DNA of 64,000 bases from contig CAWGRF010000023.1 of assembly GCA_963824935.1 (NCBI GenBank), positions 290,246 to 354,245 of the forward strand, written 5' to 3'. The stretch is from JACCZX01 sp963824935 (GTDB lineage: Bacteria > Pseudomonadota > Gammaproteobacteria > Burkholderiales > Burkholderiaceae_F). The position numbers and the translations under genes were made by a program. Below the pieces are notes generated by a model that saw only the letters and a program-made list of their open reading frames with translations, was not told the DNA's origin and made no database searches. Positions within the stretch are counted from its first letter, which is position 1. The number at the start of each line of letters is the position of its first letter. This document shows, piece by piece, positions 34,507 to 43,437 of this stretch.

Positions 34507-36454
34507 GCGCTTCTTCGTCGACCAGCTCCTCGACTTGGGCGTTCTGACCAATGTGGTGAATTCGATCGGTCAGCCGCTTCAGTACCGCAAGCTTGCTTTG
34601 CGCATCTTCCAGCGCATCTTCGAGCTCGGCAATGCGCTCATCGAGCGATCCCTGAGCATCGCGAATCTTCGACACAGATTCAGCACGCTTGCGCAACTGA
34701 CTGCGTTGCTCGCGCACCTGCGTCTCAATCGGCGGCAACAACGACTTCACCCACGCCTCGGTGTCGCGTTCGGCGGCGGCGAAGATCTCGCGCGATTTTG
34801 AGACGACGGTGTCGAAAAAGCGCTCCATCAGACGCCACTTTTCCGTGGTCAGCACCGCCAATGCGCCGAATTGCGACTTGTACGCATGCTCGGCGCGCTC
34901 CAGATCGGCAATGTAGGTGTCGAGCGAAAACGACATCGGCGGCGACAGACTCCAACCGAGGTCTTCGGCAAAACGCCGCTGTACGCCGATTACCATCTGC
35001 TCGACTTCCAGCGCTTTCACGTTGGCCGCGCGAAGCAGCTCACGCAGCGTGGCAAAGTAATCTTTTACCGCAATCGACAGCTGCGGCGACAGCTTGCTCT
35101 TCTTCATCCGATCGCGCGTTGCCACGACTTGCTCGCGCAAGGCCGCCACTCTGAGCCCGGTAAACAGCTGATCCGACAGTTTCGACAGCACGAGCCGCGC
35201 GGCGACGATCCGGCGCACGACTTCCTCGAATTCGCGCTGCTCGGACAGCGCCCGTTGCGTCATGCGTTCGATCGAGCTCTGATTCTTGCCCTGCAACGAA
35301 CGTAATTCGTACAATTGCTCGATCACGCTGCGCTCGCGTGACACCAGCGTCTGTCGCAACTCGGACGCCACCCGTTCGACCCCGCTGACGGTTTGATCGC
35401 GCACGATCTTCTGCTTGGCCGGCACCAGTAGCTCGATCAACGCCTCTTCCAGCAACGGCAAACGGCTCGCCTGCAGCAGCGTCTCGTCGCCCTGCACTTT
35501 TGCCACCAGACCCTTTTGCGCCGACACCGGGAACACATGCATCGGATCGAGATCGAGCGTGGCAGCCACGGCCGACGCCTGCCGCCGGACTTCCATCTCG
35601 ATCTCACCGGGCGTTTTCAATGCGTCCCACAGGCCGTCGATCTTGTTCAGCACGGCGATGTGATTGCGATGGCCAGCGTCACCGACGACATGCCGCCAGA
35701 CGTCGAGATCGCTCTTCGTGACGCCCGTGTCTGCCGCCAGAACGAACAGCACCGCGTGTGCATTCGGCACTAGGGAGAGAGTCAGCTCGGGCTCGGTGCC
35801 GATCGCGTTTAATCCCGGCGTATCGAGAATCACCAAGCCGTGCTTCAGCAACGGGTGCGGGAAGTTGATCACCGCATGGCGCCATTTTGAGATCTCGATC
35901 CGCCCGTGCTTGTCGACCGCGGCCGTCTGGCCCGGATCGTCGGCATCGAAAAGCCCGTAGCCCTTGGCCTGAGCGACCGGCACGCGTGTCGTCTCGGCCA
36001 CGATTTTGAAGGCCTCGAGCATGCCATCGGCCGACGTGGTGTCGAGCGGGAACACCTGCCACTCGGCGCCCAGCCGCTTGAAGTCGGATGTCGAACCGTG
36101 ACGCCCGCGTGTTTCGATCGGCAGGGCGCGAATGCACGGCGGCAGCGTGTCGTCGTACAGCAGTTCGGTCGGACACATCGTCGTGCGGCCGGCTGACGAC
36201 GGCAAGATGCGCTTGCCATAGTCAGCAAAGAAGATCGCGTTTATCAGCTCGGACTTGCCGCGCGAAAATTCGGCGACAAAGGCAATGACCAGCTTGTCTT
36301 CCGCCAGCCGTTCGAGCGCGACATCGATGCGCCGCGCCGCATCGGCTTCGAGCGTCTGCGTCTGCTCCAGCCACTGGCGCAATTGCACGATGGCAGTGGC
36401 GAGAGAATCGCGCCAGTTGCCGTACTGCTCGAAGCTGGAAGCTAATGGGGCCAT
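34496..36454 (-). CDS. Bacterial dynamin-like GTPase
   Basis: Large dynamin-family GTPase of 652 residues. G1 is EFSRGKSELINA (near 64-75), with the switch T in SSAGRTTMCP, G3 DTPGLN (near 212) and G4 NKID (near 255). A long helical stalk follows, with a coiled coil at the end (QVREQRSQLRKRAES, ELEDALEDAQSKL). Bacterial dynamins remodel membranes and can limit phage lysis, but the role of this group is not known. mutY overlaps its stop. It is the only gene of this kind here; no partner dynamin gene is adjacent. Confidence 0.85.
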   Translation of the reverse strand: MAPLASSFEQYGNWRDSLATAIVQLRQWLEQTQTLEADAARRIDVALERLAEDKLVIAFVAEFSRGKSELINAIFFADYGKRILPSSAGRTTMCPTELLYDDTLPPCIRALPIETRGRHGSTSDFKRLGAEWQVFPLDTTSADGMLEAFKIVAETTRVPVAQAKGYGLFDADDPGQTAAVDKHGRIEISKWRHAVINFPHPLLKHGLVILDTPGLNAIGTEPELTLSLVPNAHAVLFVLAADTGVTKSDLDVWRHVVGDAGHRNHIAVLNKIDGLWDALKTPGEIEMEVRRQASAVAATLDLDPMHVFPVSAQKGLVAKVQGDETLLQASRLPLLEEALIELLVPAKQKIVRDQTVSGVERVASELRQTLVSRERSVIEQLYELRSLQGKNQSSIERMTQRALSEQREFEEVVRRIVAARLVLSKLSDQLFTGLRVAALREQVVATRDRMKKSKLSPQLSIAVKDYFATLRELLRAANVKALEVEQMVIGVQRRFAEDLGWSLSPPMSFSLDTYIADLERAEHAYKSQFGALAVLTTEKWRLMERFFDTVVSKSREIFAAAERDTEAWVKSLLPPIETQVREQRSQLRKRAESVSKIRDAQGSLDERIAELEDALEDAQSKLAVLKRLTDRIHHIGQNAQVEELVDEEALAA

Positions 36455-36580
36455 CGGTGCTCATCTGCGCAACGAGGCGCACGAGCCCGAATCTATAGCA
36501 CGCGCTCACTCGCGCGCACAGTCACCTAAACGGACAAGCAAGGCCCGGTTGCCGTGCGAGTTCGGGCGATACGCAGATCG

Positions 36581-37414
36581 TTATCGTTTCTGGCAACGGC
36601 GACAGTAGTAAGTGGCGCGCTGGCCCTGCAGAACTCGTACGATCGGCGTCGCGCACACACGGCATGGTTCTCCGGCGCGGTCGTATACGCGCGCATCAAG
36701 CATGAAGTAGCCATCCTCGCCATCGGCGCCGACAAAGTCTCGCAACGTGCTGCCGCCGACCGCGATTGCCTCGCTCAGCACGTCGCGTACAGCAACCGCG
36801 AGCGCCGTGCAGCGCACGAGACCGAGCCGGCGCGCCGGCTGCTTTGGGTTGATGCGGGCGCGAAACAGACTCTCGGACGCGTAAATGTTGCCGACACCGA
36901 CGACCACATCGCCCGCCAGCAACACCTGCTTGATCGACGCGGCGCGTCGGCGCGTGTGGTGATACAGCCACTCGCCGGTAAAGCCCGGATCGAACGGCTC
37001 GATGCCGAGCCCGGCCAGCAATGGATGCGAGGCGACCGCGCCATCTTTGGCGTCGTGCCACAGCAGGGCACCGAACCGGCGCGGATCGGTCAGGCGCACG
37101 CACGTCTGGCCGATCAGGATGTCGACGTGATCGTGTAGACCCGGAGGCGGCGCTTTGCGCTGCTGGGGCCATACCCGCCACGCACCCGACATGCCGAGGT
37201 GCGAGATCAGCGTGCCATGTCGGAATTCCCACAACAGATACTTGCCACGACGGCGCAGGCGCTCCACGGCGCGGCCGCCGACCAGTGACGGCAACTCGGG
37301 GGGCACCGGCCAGCGCAGACGCGGGTCGCGCACGATGATCGAGTCGACCATCTGCTGTTCGACATACGGCGCCAATGCACGCCGGGTCACTTCAACTTCC
37401 GGCAGTTCCGGCAC
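36581..37414 (-). CDS. mutM: Formamidopyrimidine-DNA glycosylase
   Basis: Fpg glycosylase/AP lyase for 8-oxoguanine, 277 residues. The N-terminus PELPEVEVTRRAL supplies the catalytic Pro and Glu; the H2TH region is LAGDVVVGVGNIYASESLF. The C-terminal zinc finger is CRVCATP with YYCRRC. It lies on the same strand as the GTPase and mutY (126-bp gap), grouping two enzymes of the 8-oxoG repair system. Its start faces the TPR gene across about 100 bp. Confidence 0.97.
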   Translation of the reverse strand: MPELPEVEVTRRALAPYVEQQMVDSIIVRDPRLRWPVPPELPSLVGGRAVERLRRRGKYLLWEFRHGTLISHLGMSGAWRVWPQQRKAPPPGLHDHVDILIGQTCVRLTDPRRFGALLWHDAKDGAVASHPLLAGLGIEPFDPGFTGEWLYHHTRRRAASIKQVLLAGDVVVGVGNIYASESLFRARINPKQPARRLGLVRCTALAVAVRDVLSEAIAVGGSTLRDFVGADGEDGYFMLDARVYDRAGEPCRVCATPIVRVLQGQRATYYCRRCQKR

Positions 37415-37514
37415 TTTTATCGCATCACTGCGTCAGAATCATTCTGCTACTGTGCCATGCATCGCGTTTCGATGCGCCCGCCGCCGGACGCATGCGCAGG
37501 TCGGGATTGTTGTC

Positions 37515-39317
37515 ATGATTCGTTTGTTGTTTTTCGCATCCGCCGTACTGGGCGCGATCGGGTGCGCCAGCGGGTTGCGTCCGTCCACAACGGACGCCGA
37601 TTCGGTTGTTGTGATACCGGCGGCGAGCGTGGCCGCTGCGAGCCCCTCCAAGGCGCCGCCGTCGGACGCAGCGGCCGAGCGTGGCGACGCGATCCCAGAC
37701 GTCAACCTGTCGGGTGCGCTGCTGTATCAGTTGATGGCGGCAGAGGTCGCGGCGCAGCGGGGCGAGCTTGGCTCGGCATTCGCTGTCTACATGAAACTGG
37801 CGCGCGAAACACGCGATCCGCGGCTGGCGCGGCGCGCCGCCGAGCTCGCATTGCAGGGCCGGGCCATCGCACAAGGAGTGGAGGCGGCGCAACTGTGGGT
37901 CGAGCTTGCGCCCAATTCGACCGAGGCGGCGCAAACGCTGGCCATGCTGTATGCAGGCAGCGGCCGCTTTGACGATGCGTATGCGCTGTTTAGCGTGCAG
38001 CTAGCCGCCGCCGCGCGGCCGGCCGAGGAATTGGCGAGCCTGCAGCGCGCATTGGCACGCACTCAGGACCGCGCCGGCGCGTTCCAATTGCTCGAACGCC
38101 TGGCGCAGCCGTACGCGCAAGCGGCCGATGTCAAGCTCGTGCTGGCCAACGGCGCACACGCAGCCGGATTGACGGCGCGCGCGGTGCAAGAGGCGCGCGC
38201 AGCGGCTGCGCTCGCACCCGATTCACCACGCGCCGCATTGACCGCTGCTCAGTATCTGCAGGCGAGCGATCGCGCGGCAGCGATTGCGCTGCTCCAAGAC
38301 TTTGTGGAGCGCCATCCGACGGTGGCAGATACCCGGCTCGCGTACGCGCGACTGCTGATCGCCGATAACAAGTTCGACCTCGCGCGCGTGCAGTTTCAAG
38401 CGCTCGTTCAAGCGGATCCGAAGAATGCGGATCTTGTGTATTCAATGGCGCTGCTATCGCTGCAGGGCAAACTGCCTGCAGACGCGCGCGCTTACTTGCA
38501 GCGCTATTTGGAACTGATCGCAGAAGCGGATAGAACGGGCGAGGGCACGCGGCCAGCCGAGCCCGCCTATCTTTACCTGGCGCAAATCGCTGAAGACGAC
38601 AAGCAGTATCCGACCGCGCTCGAATGGCTGCGCAAGATAGGCGGCGGCGACGAGTACTTGACGGCACGTGTACGCGAGGCATTTGTGCTGTCGAAAATGC
38701 AGCGGCTCGATGAGGCGCGCAAGCTATTGCGCACCGTCAGCACGAGCTCGGCCGACGAAAAAACGCAGCTGATACTTGCCGAGGGGCAGCTGCTGCGCGA
38801 TGCCAAGCGCCATGATGAGTCCTACAAGTTGCTCTCGCAGGCGCTGGCCGGTGCGCCCGATAGCGTGCCGCTTCTGTACGACACCGCGATGGCCGCCGAA
38901 CGGCTCAATCAGGTGGCCGTGATGGAAAAACACCTGCGCCGCATTATCGAGTTGAAGCCCGATTACGCGCATGCCTACAACGCGCTTGGCTATTCCCTTG
39001 CCGATCGCAATCTGCGGCTCCCGGAGGCACTGCAGTTGATTGAGAAGGCGCACCAGCTGGCGCCGGACGATGCGTTCATTCTGGATTCGCTCGGGTGGGT
39101 GCATTACCGCCTCGGCGATCTGAGACTGGCGCGCGAACATCTTGAGCGCGCGTATGCGATACGGCCCGATGCCGAGGTTGGAATTCACCTGGCCGAGGTG
39201 TTGTGGGCGAGCGGGGATCAGGACGCTGCGCGCAAACTGCTACGCGAGGTTCGATCCAAAGAGCCCGGCAACGCACTACTGAAGTCAACGGTGACGCGGC
39301 TCAAAATCGGTCTTTGA
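37515..39317 (+). CDS. TPR-repeat lipoprotein
   Basis: About 600 residues, with a lipoprotein signal (IRLLFFASAVLGAIGC, Cys17) followed by many tetratricopeptide repeats (for example AYNALGYSLADRNLRLPEAL and DSLGWVHYRLGDLRLARE near the C-terminus). ATG 37515 is taken because the frame upstream overlaps the mutM start antisense. It is two bases from lolB. In many proteobacteria this TPR protein precedes lolB. A scaffold role at the envelope is likely, with partners unknown. Confidence 0.85.
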   Translation: MIRLLFFASAVLGAIGCASGLRPSTTDADSVVVIPAASVAAASPSKAPPSDAAAERGDAIPDVNLSGALLYQLMAAEVAAQRGELGSAFAVYMKLARETRDPRLARRAAELALQGRAIAQGVEAAQLWVELAPNSTEAAQTLAMLYAGSGRFDDAYALFSVQLAAAARPAEELASLQRALARTQDRAGAFQLLERLAQPYAQAADVKLVLANGAHAAGLTARAVQEARAAAALAPDSPRAALTAAQYLQASDRAAAIALLQDFVERHPTVADTRLAYARLLIADNKFDLARVQFQALVQADPKNADLVYSMALLSLQGKLPADARAYLQRYLELIAEADRTGEGTRPAEPAYLYLAQIAEDDKQYPTALEWLRKIGGGDEYLTARVREAFVLSKMQRLDEARKLLRTVSTSSADEKTQLILAEGQLLRDAKRHDESYKLLSQALAGAPDSVPLLYDTAMAAERLNQVAVMEKHLRRIIELKPDYAHAYNALGYSLADRNLRLPEALQLIEKAHQLAPDDAFILDSLGWVHYRLGDLRLAREHLERAYAIRPDAEVGIHLAEVLWASGDQDAARKLLREVRSKEPGNALLKSTVTRLKIGL

Positions 39318-39319
39318 TC

Positions 39320-39904
39320 ATGCGGCCGATCCGGAGTGCGCGCCGGGCTGCGCGCGCTGTGTCATGCGTTCTTTCAGTGGCGCTGATGGCGGCGTGCGCC
39401 ACACCGGTAACGGTGCCGCCGGATCGTTCTTACAGCGGACGTTTTTCGGCGACAGCGAGCGCTGCCGACAAGCGCGAGACCGTATCCGGGAGCTTTAGCC
39501 TCGAGATTCGCGGCTTGCAGAAGACGCTCGATCTGGTTTCCCCCTTGGGCACCACGGTTGCCCGTATCGAGGTCGAGCCGGGCGGCGCACGCGCAACCGG
39601 CGCGCAAATGCAGGAAGTGCGTGGAGCGGATGCCGATGCGCTGACCGAGCAATTGCTCGGCTGGCCGCTGCCGGTGTCCGGCCTGGCCGATTGGATCGAA
39701 GGCCGACCTGCGCCGGATCGCATCGCGCGCGTCGAACGTGACGCCGGGCGTGTCGTGCTGATCGAACAGGACGGGTGGACGATTCGTCTGCTGGAAACGT
39801 TCGAACCGACGGGGCGTCCGCGTCGCCTGGTGTTGGAGCGGGCAGGCGCGCCAAGTGCGCCGGCTGTAACGTTACGCCTGGTCGTCGATGAGCCGACCAG
39901 TTAA
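39320..39904 (+). CDS. lolB: Outer-membrane lipoprotein receptor LolB
   Basis: Final acceptor of the Lol pathway that inserts lipoproteins into the outer membrane. 194 residues with a lipobox at ALMAAC (Cys about 26). The mature part shows SYSGRFSAT, LDLVSPLGTTVARI and LLGWPLPVSGLADWI, the typical LolB beta-barrel segments. It starts two bases after the TPR gene. ispE normally follows directly; here a Tat-signal methyltransferase lies between. Confidence 0.9.
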   Translation: MRPIRSARRAARAVSCVLSVALMAACATPVTVPPDRSYSGRFSATASAADKRETVSGSFSLEIRGLQKTLDLVSPLGTTVARIEVEPGGARATGAQMQEVRGADADALTEQLLGWPLPVSGLADWIEGRPAPDRIARVERDAGRVVLIEQDGWTIRLLETFEPTGRPRRLVLERAGAPSAPAVTLRLVVDEPTS

Positions 39905-39924
39905 TCGACCTTGGAGAGCAACCG

Positions 39925-40491
39925 ATGAAGACTCGTCGTGAAATATTGCGTGGCTCTGCCGCGCTGTTGCTGGCGCGCGCTCTGCCGGCCGTGGGCTTTG
40001 CCGGCGCAGCGGGCGCGCAGGCACTCGACGAAATCGCGCGCCCACTGGATGTGCCATACGTGCCGACGCCGATGCCGGTCGTTGATGCGATGCTCGATCT
40101 GGCAAAGGTAGGCAAGTCAGATGTGCTCTATGACCTCGGCTGCGGCGATGGCCGCATTGTGGTGCGCGCGGCGGCGCGCTTCGGCTGCCGCGGCGTTGGC
40201 GTCGATTTGGACCCGGAGCGCGTAAAGGAGGCAAAGAAGAATGCCGCCAAGGACGGCGTCACCGCACTCACCCGCTTTGACGTGGGCGACGTCTTCGAAT
40301 ACGACTTCAGCGCCGCGACCGTCGTGACGATGTACCTGCTGCCAACCGTCAACCTGAAATTGCGGCCGCGGTTACAAAAGGAACTGAAGCCCGGAACCCG
40401 AGTCGTGTCGCATGACTTCGACATGGGCGACTGGGCACCGAAAGTCAAGCGCGAAGTCGGACGCAGCACTATTTATCTCTGGACAATCTAG
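39925..40491 (+). CDS. SAM-dependent methyltransferase with a twin-arginine signal
   Basis: 188 residues. The N-terminus KTRREILRGSAALLLARAL looks like a Tat signal with AQA cleavage near residue 32. The rest is a class I methyltransferase core: motif I LYDLGCGDGRIVV, acidic loop GVDLDPERV and a late VVSHDFDMGDW. Translation has AGAGCAACC upstream. Methyltransferases with export signals are unusual because SAM is cytoplasmic; a signal remnant or anchor is possible. It is placed between lolB and ispE. Substrate is unknown. Confidence 0.75.
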   Translation: MKTRREILRGSAALLLARALPAVGFAGAAGAQALDEIARPLDVPYVPTPMPVVDAMLDLAKVGKSDVLYDLGCGDGRIVVRAAARFGCRGVGVDLDPERVKEAKKNAAKDGVTALTRFDVGDVFEYDFSAATVVTMYLLPTVNLKLRPRLQKELKPGTRVVSHDFDMGDWAPKVKREVGRSTIYLWTI

Positions 40492-40585
40492 CTAGGCGCG
40501 TCGGGCTGCGCGCGCCGCAGGCGCCGGGAAGGCAATCCGTCCATGTCCACACTGGCGCTGGATCGGATGCCCATAGAATCCAACG

Positions 40586-41440
40586 ATGGATCTGCTGCTG
40601 GCGCTGCCCGCCCCCGCCAAGCTGAATCTGTTTCTGCATGTGACCGGCCGCCGCGCCGACGGTTATCACGAGCTGCAAACCGCATACGCGCTGATCGACC
40701 TGGCGGACCTGCTTGACTTCGAGCGTCGCGACGACGGCGCGATCGTGCGCGAAGGCGATCTGATTGGGACGCCGGGCGACGATCTCGCGCTGCGCGCCGC
40801 GCATGCACTGAGAAAGGTCTCTGGCACGTCGCACGGCGCCACCATCGGCGTTACCAAGAGGATCCCGGCGGGCAGTGGTATGGGTGGCGGATCGTCCGAC
40901 GCCGCGACGACGCTGATCGCACTCAATCGGCTGTGGGACTTGAAGCTCACGCGGAGCGAACTCAGCGCGATCGGCGTTCAGCTCGGCGCCGATGTCCCTT
41001 TTTTTCTACACGGCCGCAACGCTCTCGCAGAAGGCATTGGCGAACGACTGACGACGATCGACCTGCCGCCCACCTGGTTTGCGATTATCTGGCCGCAACT
41101 GCACGTGGCTACACGCGAGATTTTCAACGACCCGCGTTTGACACAAAATTCCAAAGTCACGAAAATATCGGCCTTTTCTGCGGCGGCTGGCAAACTTGTC
41201 TTTTCGTCGTCACTGGTTAACGACCTTGAACCTGTTGCGCGGCGCCGCTACCCCTCCATCGATGAAGCACTGCAGCGCCTCGAGGGCTTTGGCGCAGCGC
41301 GGATGACGGGCTCCGGCTCGGCGGTGTTTGTCGCAACGGAATCAAGGGAGCAAGCGCAGCGAGCGGTCGCCGACATGCCGCCCGCCTGGTGCAGCTGGGT
41401 TGTGCAGGCGGTAAACGAACATCCGCTTGCGGTGTGGTAA
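40586..41440 (+). CDS. ispE: 4-diphosphocytidyl-2-C-methyl-D-erythritol kinase
   Basis: GHMP kinase of the non-mevalonate isoprenoid pathway, 284 residues. N-terminal LPAPAKLNLFLHVTGRRADGYHEL, ATP-binding loop IPAGSGMGGGSSDAATTL (near residue 92), ALGADVPFFL-like stretch QLGADVPFFLHG, and C-terminal RMTGSGSAVF. All motifs are intact. It precedes tRNA-Gln and prs, the standard order in beta- and gammaproteobacteria. Confidence 0.96.
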   Translation: MDLLLALPAPAKLNLFLHVTGRRADGYHELQTAYALIDLADLLDFERRDDGAIVREGDLIGTPGDDLALRAAHALRKVSGTSHGATIGVTKRIPAGSGMGGGSSDAATTLIALNRLWDLKLTRSELSAIGVQLGADVPFFLHGRNALAEGIGERLTTIDLPPTWFAIIWPQLHVATREIFNDPRLTQNSKVTKISAFSAAAGKLVFSSSLVNDLEPVARRRYPSIDEALQRLEGFGAARMTGSGSAVFVATESREQAQRAVADMPPAWCSWVVQAVNEHPLAVW

Positions 41441-41470
41441 TCGGTCAGCGCAGTAAACGGATTTTAGTTT

Positions 41471-41547
41471 TGGGGAGTCGCCAAGCTGGTTAAGGCAGCG
41501 GATTTTGATTCCGCCATTCGAGGGTTCGAATCCTTCCTCCCCAGCCA
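41471..41547 (+). tRNA. tRNA-Gln (anticodon TTG)
   Basis: A complete cloverleaf: acceptor TGGGGAG pairs with CTCCCCA, the anticodon loop TTTTGAT gives TTG, and the T arm is GAGGG-TTCGAAT-CCTTC. Discriminator G and an encoded CCA end the gene at 41547. It reads CAA (and CAG) codons, and lies between ispE and prs as in relatives. Confidence 0.97.
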
Positions 41548-41616
41548 ACATTTATCGCCGGAGTGCACGTGACCTTGCGTGACGTGCCTTCCGGCGAGTT
41601 TGCGTTAACAGCAGCT

Positions 41617-42576
41617 ATGGCTCAGATGGTTCCCGACAATTTGATGGTGTTTACCGGCAACGCGAATCCGCGGCTGGCGAGCGCCGTCGCGCATCATCTG
41701 AACATCCGGCTCGGCAAGGCACAGGTTTCGCGCTTTTCCGATGGCGAGGTGATGGTCGAATTGTTCGAGAACGTGCGCGGGCAGGACGTATTCGTCCTGC
41801 AGTCCACCTGTGTCCCGACCAACGACAATCTGATGGAGTTGTTGATCATGATCGACGCGCTGAAGCGCGCGTCGGCCGGTCGTATCACCGCGGCGATTCC
41901 GTACTTCGGCTATGCGCGGCAGGATCGGCGGCCGCGCAGCGCGCGCGTCGCGATCAGCGCCAAGGTCATCGCCAACATGTTGCAGGTGGTCGGAGTCAAT
42001 CGCGTGCTCGTCATGGATCTGCACGCCGATCAGATTCAGGGATTCTTTGACATCCCGGTCGACAACATCTACGCGGCGCCGATACTGCTGGGTGACCTTT
42101 GGAAGCACAATTTCGACAATCTGGTCGTCGTATCACCCGATATCGGCGGTGTGGTACGCGCACGTGCGATCGCCAAGACTGCGGAAGCCGATCTTGCGAT
42201 CATCGACAAGCGGCGGCCGCGCGCCAATGTGGCCGAGGTGATGAACATCATCGGCGAAGTAGAAAGCCGCAACTGCGTGATCATGGACGACATGGTCGAC
42301 ACCGCGAACACGCTGTGCCAGGCGGCCCAGGCGTTGCGCGACGCCGGGGCGCGACGCGTAATGGCATATGCCACGCATCCAGTGCTATCTGGAAAGGCAG
42401 TCGACCGGATCGCAAACTCGTTACTCGACGAATTGGTGGTGACCGATACGATCCCGCTGAGCGCAGCAGCGGTTGCCTGTCCGAAAATCCGGCAGCTGTC
42501 CTGTGCGGCTCTGCTGGGCGAAACGATTTCGCGTATTGCGCGCGAAGACTCGGTAAGCAGTTTGTTTATCGAGTAG
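41617..42576 (+). CDS. prs: Ribose-phosphate pyrophosphokinase
   Basis: Makes PRPP from ribose 5-phosphate and ATP. Typical motifs: SRFSDGEVMVELFENVRGQD, the ATP loop YFGYARQDRRPRSA, DLHADQIQGFFDIPVDN and the PRPP site CVIMDDMVDTANT. ATG 41617 or 41626 starts the conserved VPDNLMVFTGNAN; neither has a clear ribosome site, and the frame remains open upstream into the tRNA. About 320 residues, as in the family. Confidence 0.96.
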   Translation: MAQMVPDNLMVFTGNANPRLASAVAHHLNIRLGKAQVSRFSDGEVMVELFENVRGQDVFVLQSTCVPTNDNLMELLIMIDALKRASAGRITAAIPYFGYARQDRRPRSARVAISAKVIANMLQVVGVNRVLVMDLHADQIQGFFDIPVDNIYAAPILLGDLWKHNFDNLVVVSPDIGGVVRARAIAKTAEADLAIIDKRRPRANVAEVMNIIGEVESRNCVIMDDMVDTANTLCQAAQALRDAGARRVMAYATHPVLSGKAVDRIANSLLDELVVTDTIPLSAAAVACPKIRQLSCAALLGETISRIAREDSVSSLFIE

Positions 42577-42634
42577 ATGAGCAAATGAGTGCAGTCGTGA
42601 CTGGTCGCAGTCCGCTGCTTATAGAGGAGTAACG

Positions 42635-43360
42635 ATGAAAGTTGTTGCGAACAAACGAGACACGCAGGGAACGGGTGCGAGCCGCCGTCTGCGTCACGCC
42701 GGCAAGGTACCCGGCGTGCTTTACGGCGGCAAGGGTAAGGCGCAAGCGATTGAGGTTGAGCATAACCCGCTGTATCACGCGCTACGCAAGGAGAAGTTCC
42801 ACGCGTCGATTCTTGATATGGAACTCGATGGCGCGAGCGAACGCGTGTTGCTGCGCGCGTTTCAGATGCACCCGTACAAGGCGCAAGTTCTGCATATCGA
42901 TTTTCAGCGGGTGGCCGAGGATCAGAAGCTGCATATGCACGTCCCGCTGCACTTCTCGGGCCAGGAAAGTTCGCCCGCGTCCAAGACCGAGGGAGCTTTG
43001 ATAAGCCACGTGATGTCAGAGGTGGCGATCGCGTGTTTGCCGAAAGATCTTCCCGAGTACATCGCGGTCGATTTGTCGCAGCTGACCATCACCGACACCG
43101 TGCGCGTGCGCGATCTCAAGATGCCGCAGGGAGTATCTCCGGTGCTAAAGGGCAAGGAGAATCCGGTCGTCGTTGCCGTGACCGTGCGTGGCGAGGAGGT
43201 GGTCGAGGAAGAGGTGACCGCAGCACCGGTGGCGGCAGTAGACGTACCGGCTACCGCACAAAAGGCGCCGACAGCAGAGGAAGCGGCGCCGGCAGGCAAA
43301 CCTGACAAAGGTGGCAAAGGCGATAAGGGTGACAAAGGAGACAAAGACAAGAAGAAGTAA
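42635..43360 (+). CDS. rplY: 50S ribosomal protein L25 (CTC form)
   Basis: 5S rRNA-binding protein, 241 residues. The N-terminal L25 domain (GTGASRRLRHAGKVPGVLYGGKG) is followed by the longer CTC beta domain (HVPLHFSGQESSPASKTEGALI) and a tail of about 50 residues rich in Ala, Glu, then KGDKGDKGDK repeats. GAGGAGTAACG gives a strong ribosome site. The Lys/Asp tail is a low-complexity extension seen in several betaproteobacteria. A strong terminator follows. Confidence 0.96.
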   Translation: MKVVANKRDTQGTGASRRLRHAGKVPGVLYGGKGKAQAIEVEHNPLYHALRKEKFHASILDMELDGASERVLLRAFQMHPYKAQVLHIDFQRVAEDQKLHMHVPLHFSGQESSPASKTEGALISHVMSEVAIACLPKDLPEYIAVDLSQLTITDTVRVRDLKMPQGVSPVLKGKENPVVVAVTVRGEEVVEEEVTAAPVAAVDVPATAQKAPTAEEAAPAGKPDKGGKGDKGDKGDKDKKK

Positions 43361-43400
43361 GAAGGTCCGGCTAAGAACTAAACCGGGCTGGCACAATCGG

Positions 43401-43434
43401 GCCCGCTGTCGATCCCCGACGGCGGGCTTTTTTT
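43401..43434 (+). terminator. Rho-independent terminator after rplY
   Basis: CCCGCTGTCG (43402-43411) pairs with CGACGGCGGG (43417-43426), plus a closing G-C pair, with an ATCCC loop. Seven T follow (43428-43434). It ends the prs-rplY unit only three bases before the pth ATG. Confidence 0.88.
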
Positions 43435-43437
43435 CGA

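Noticed and set aside
37155..37514. Upstream extension of the TPR gene frame
   Set aside because: It runs antisense through the start of mutM and lacks a signal; ATG 37515 with a lipobox is the natural start.
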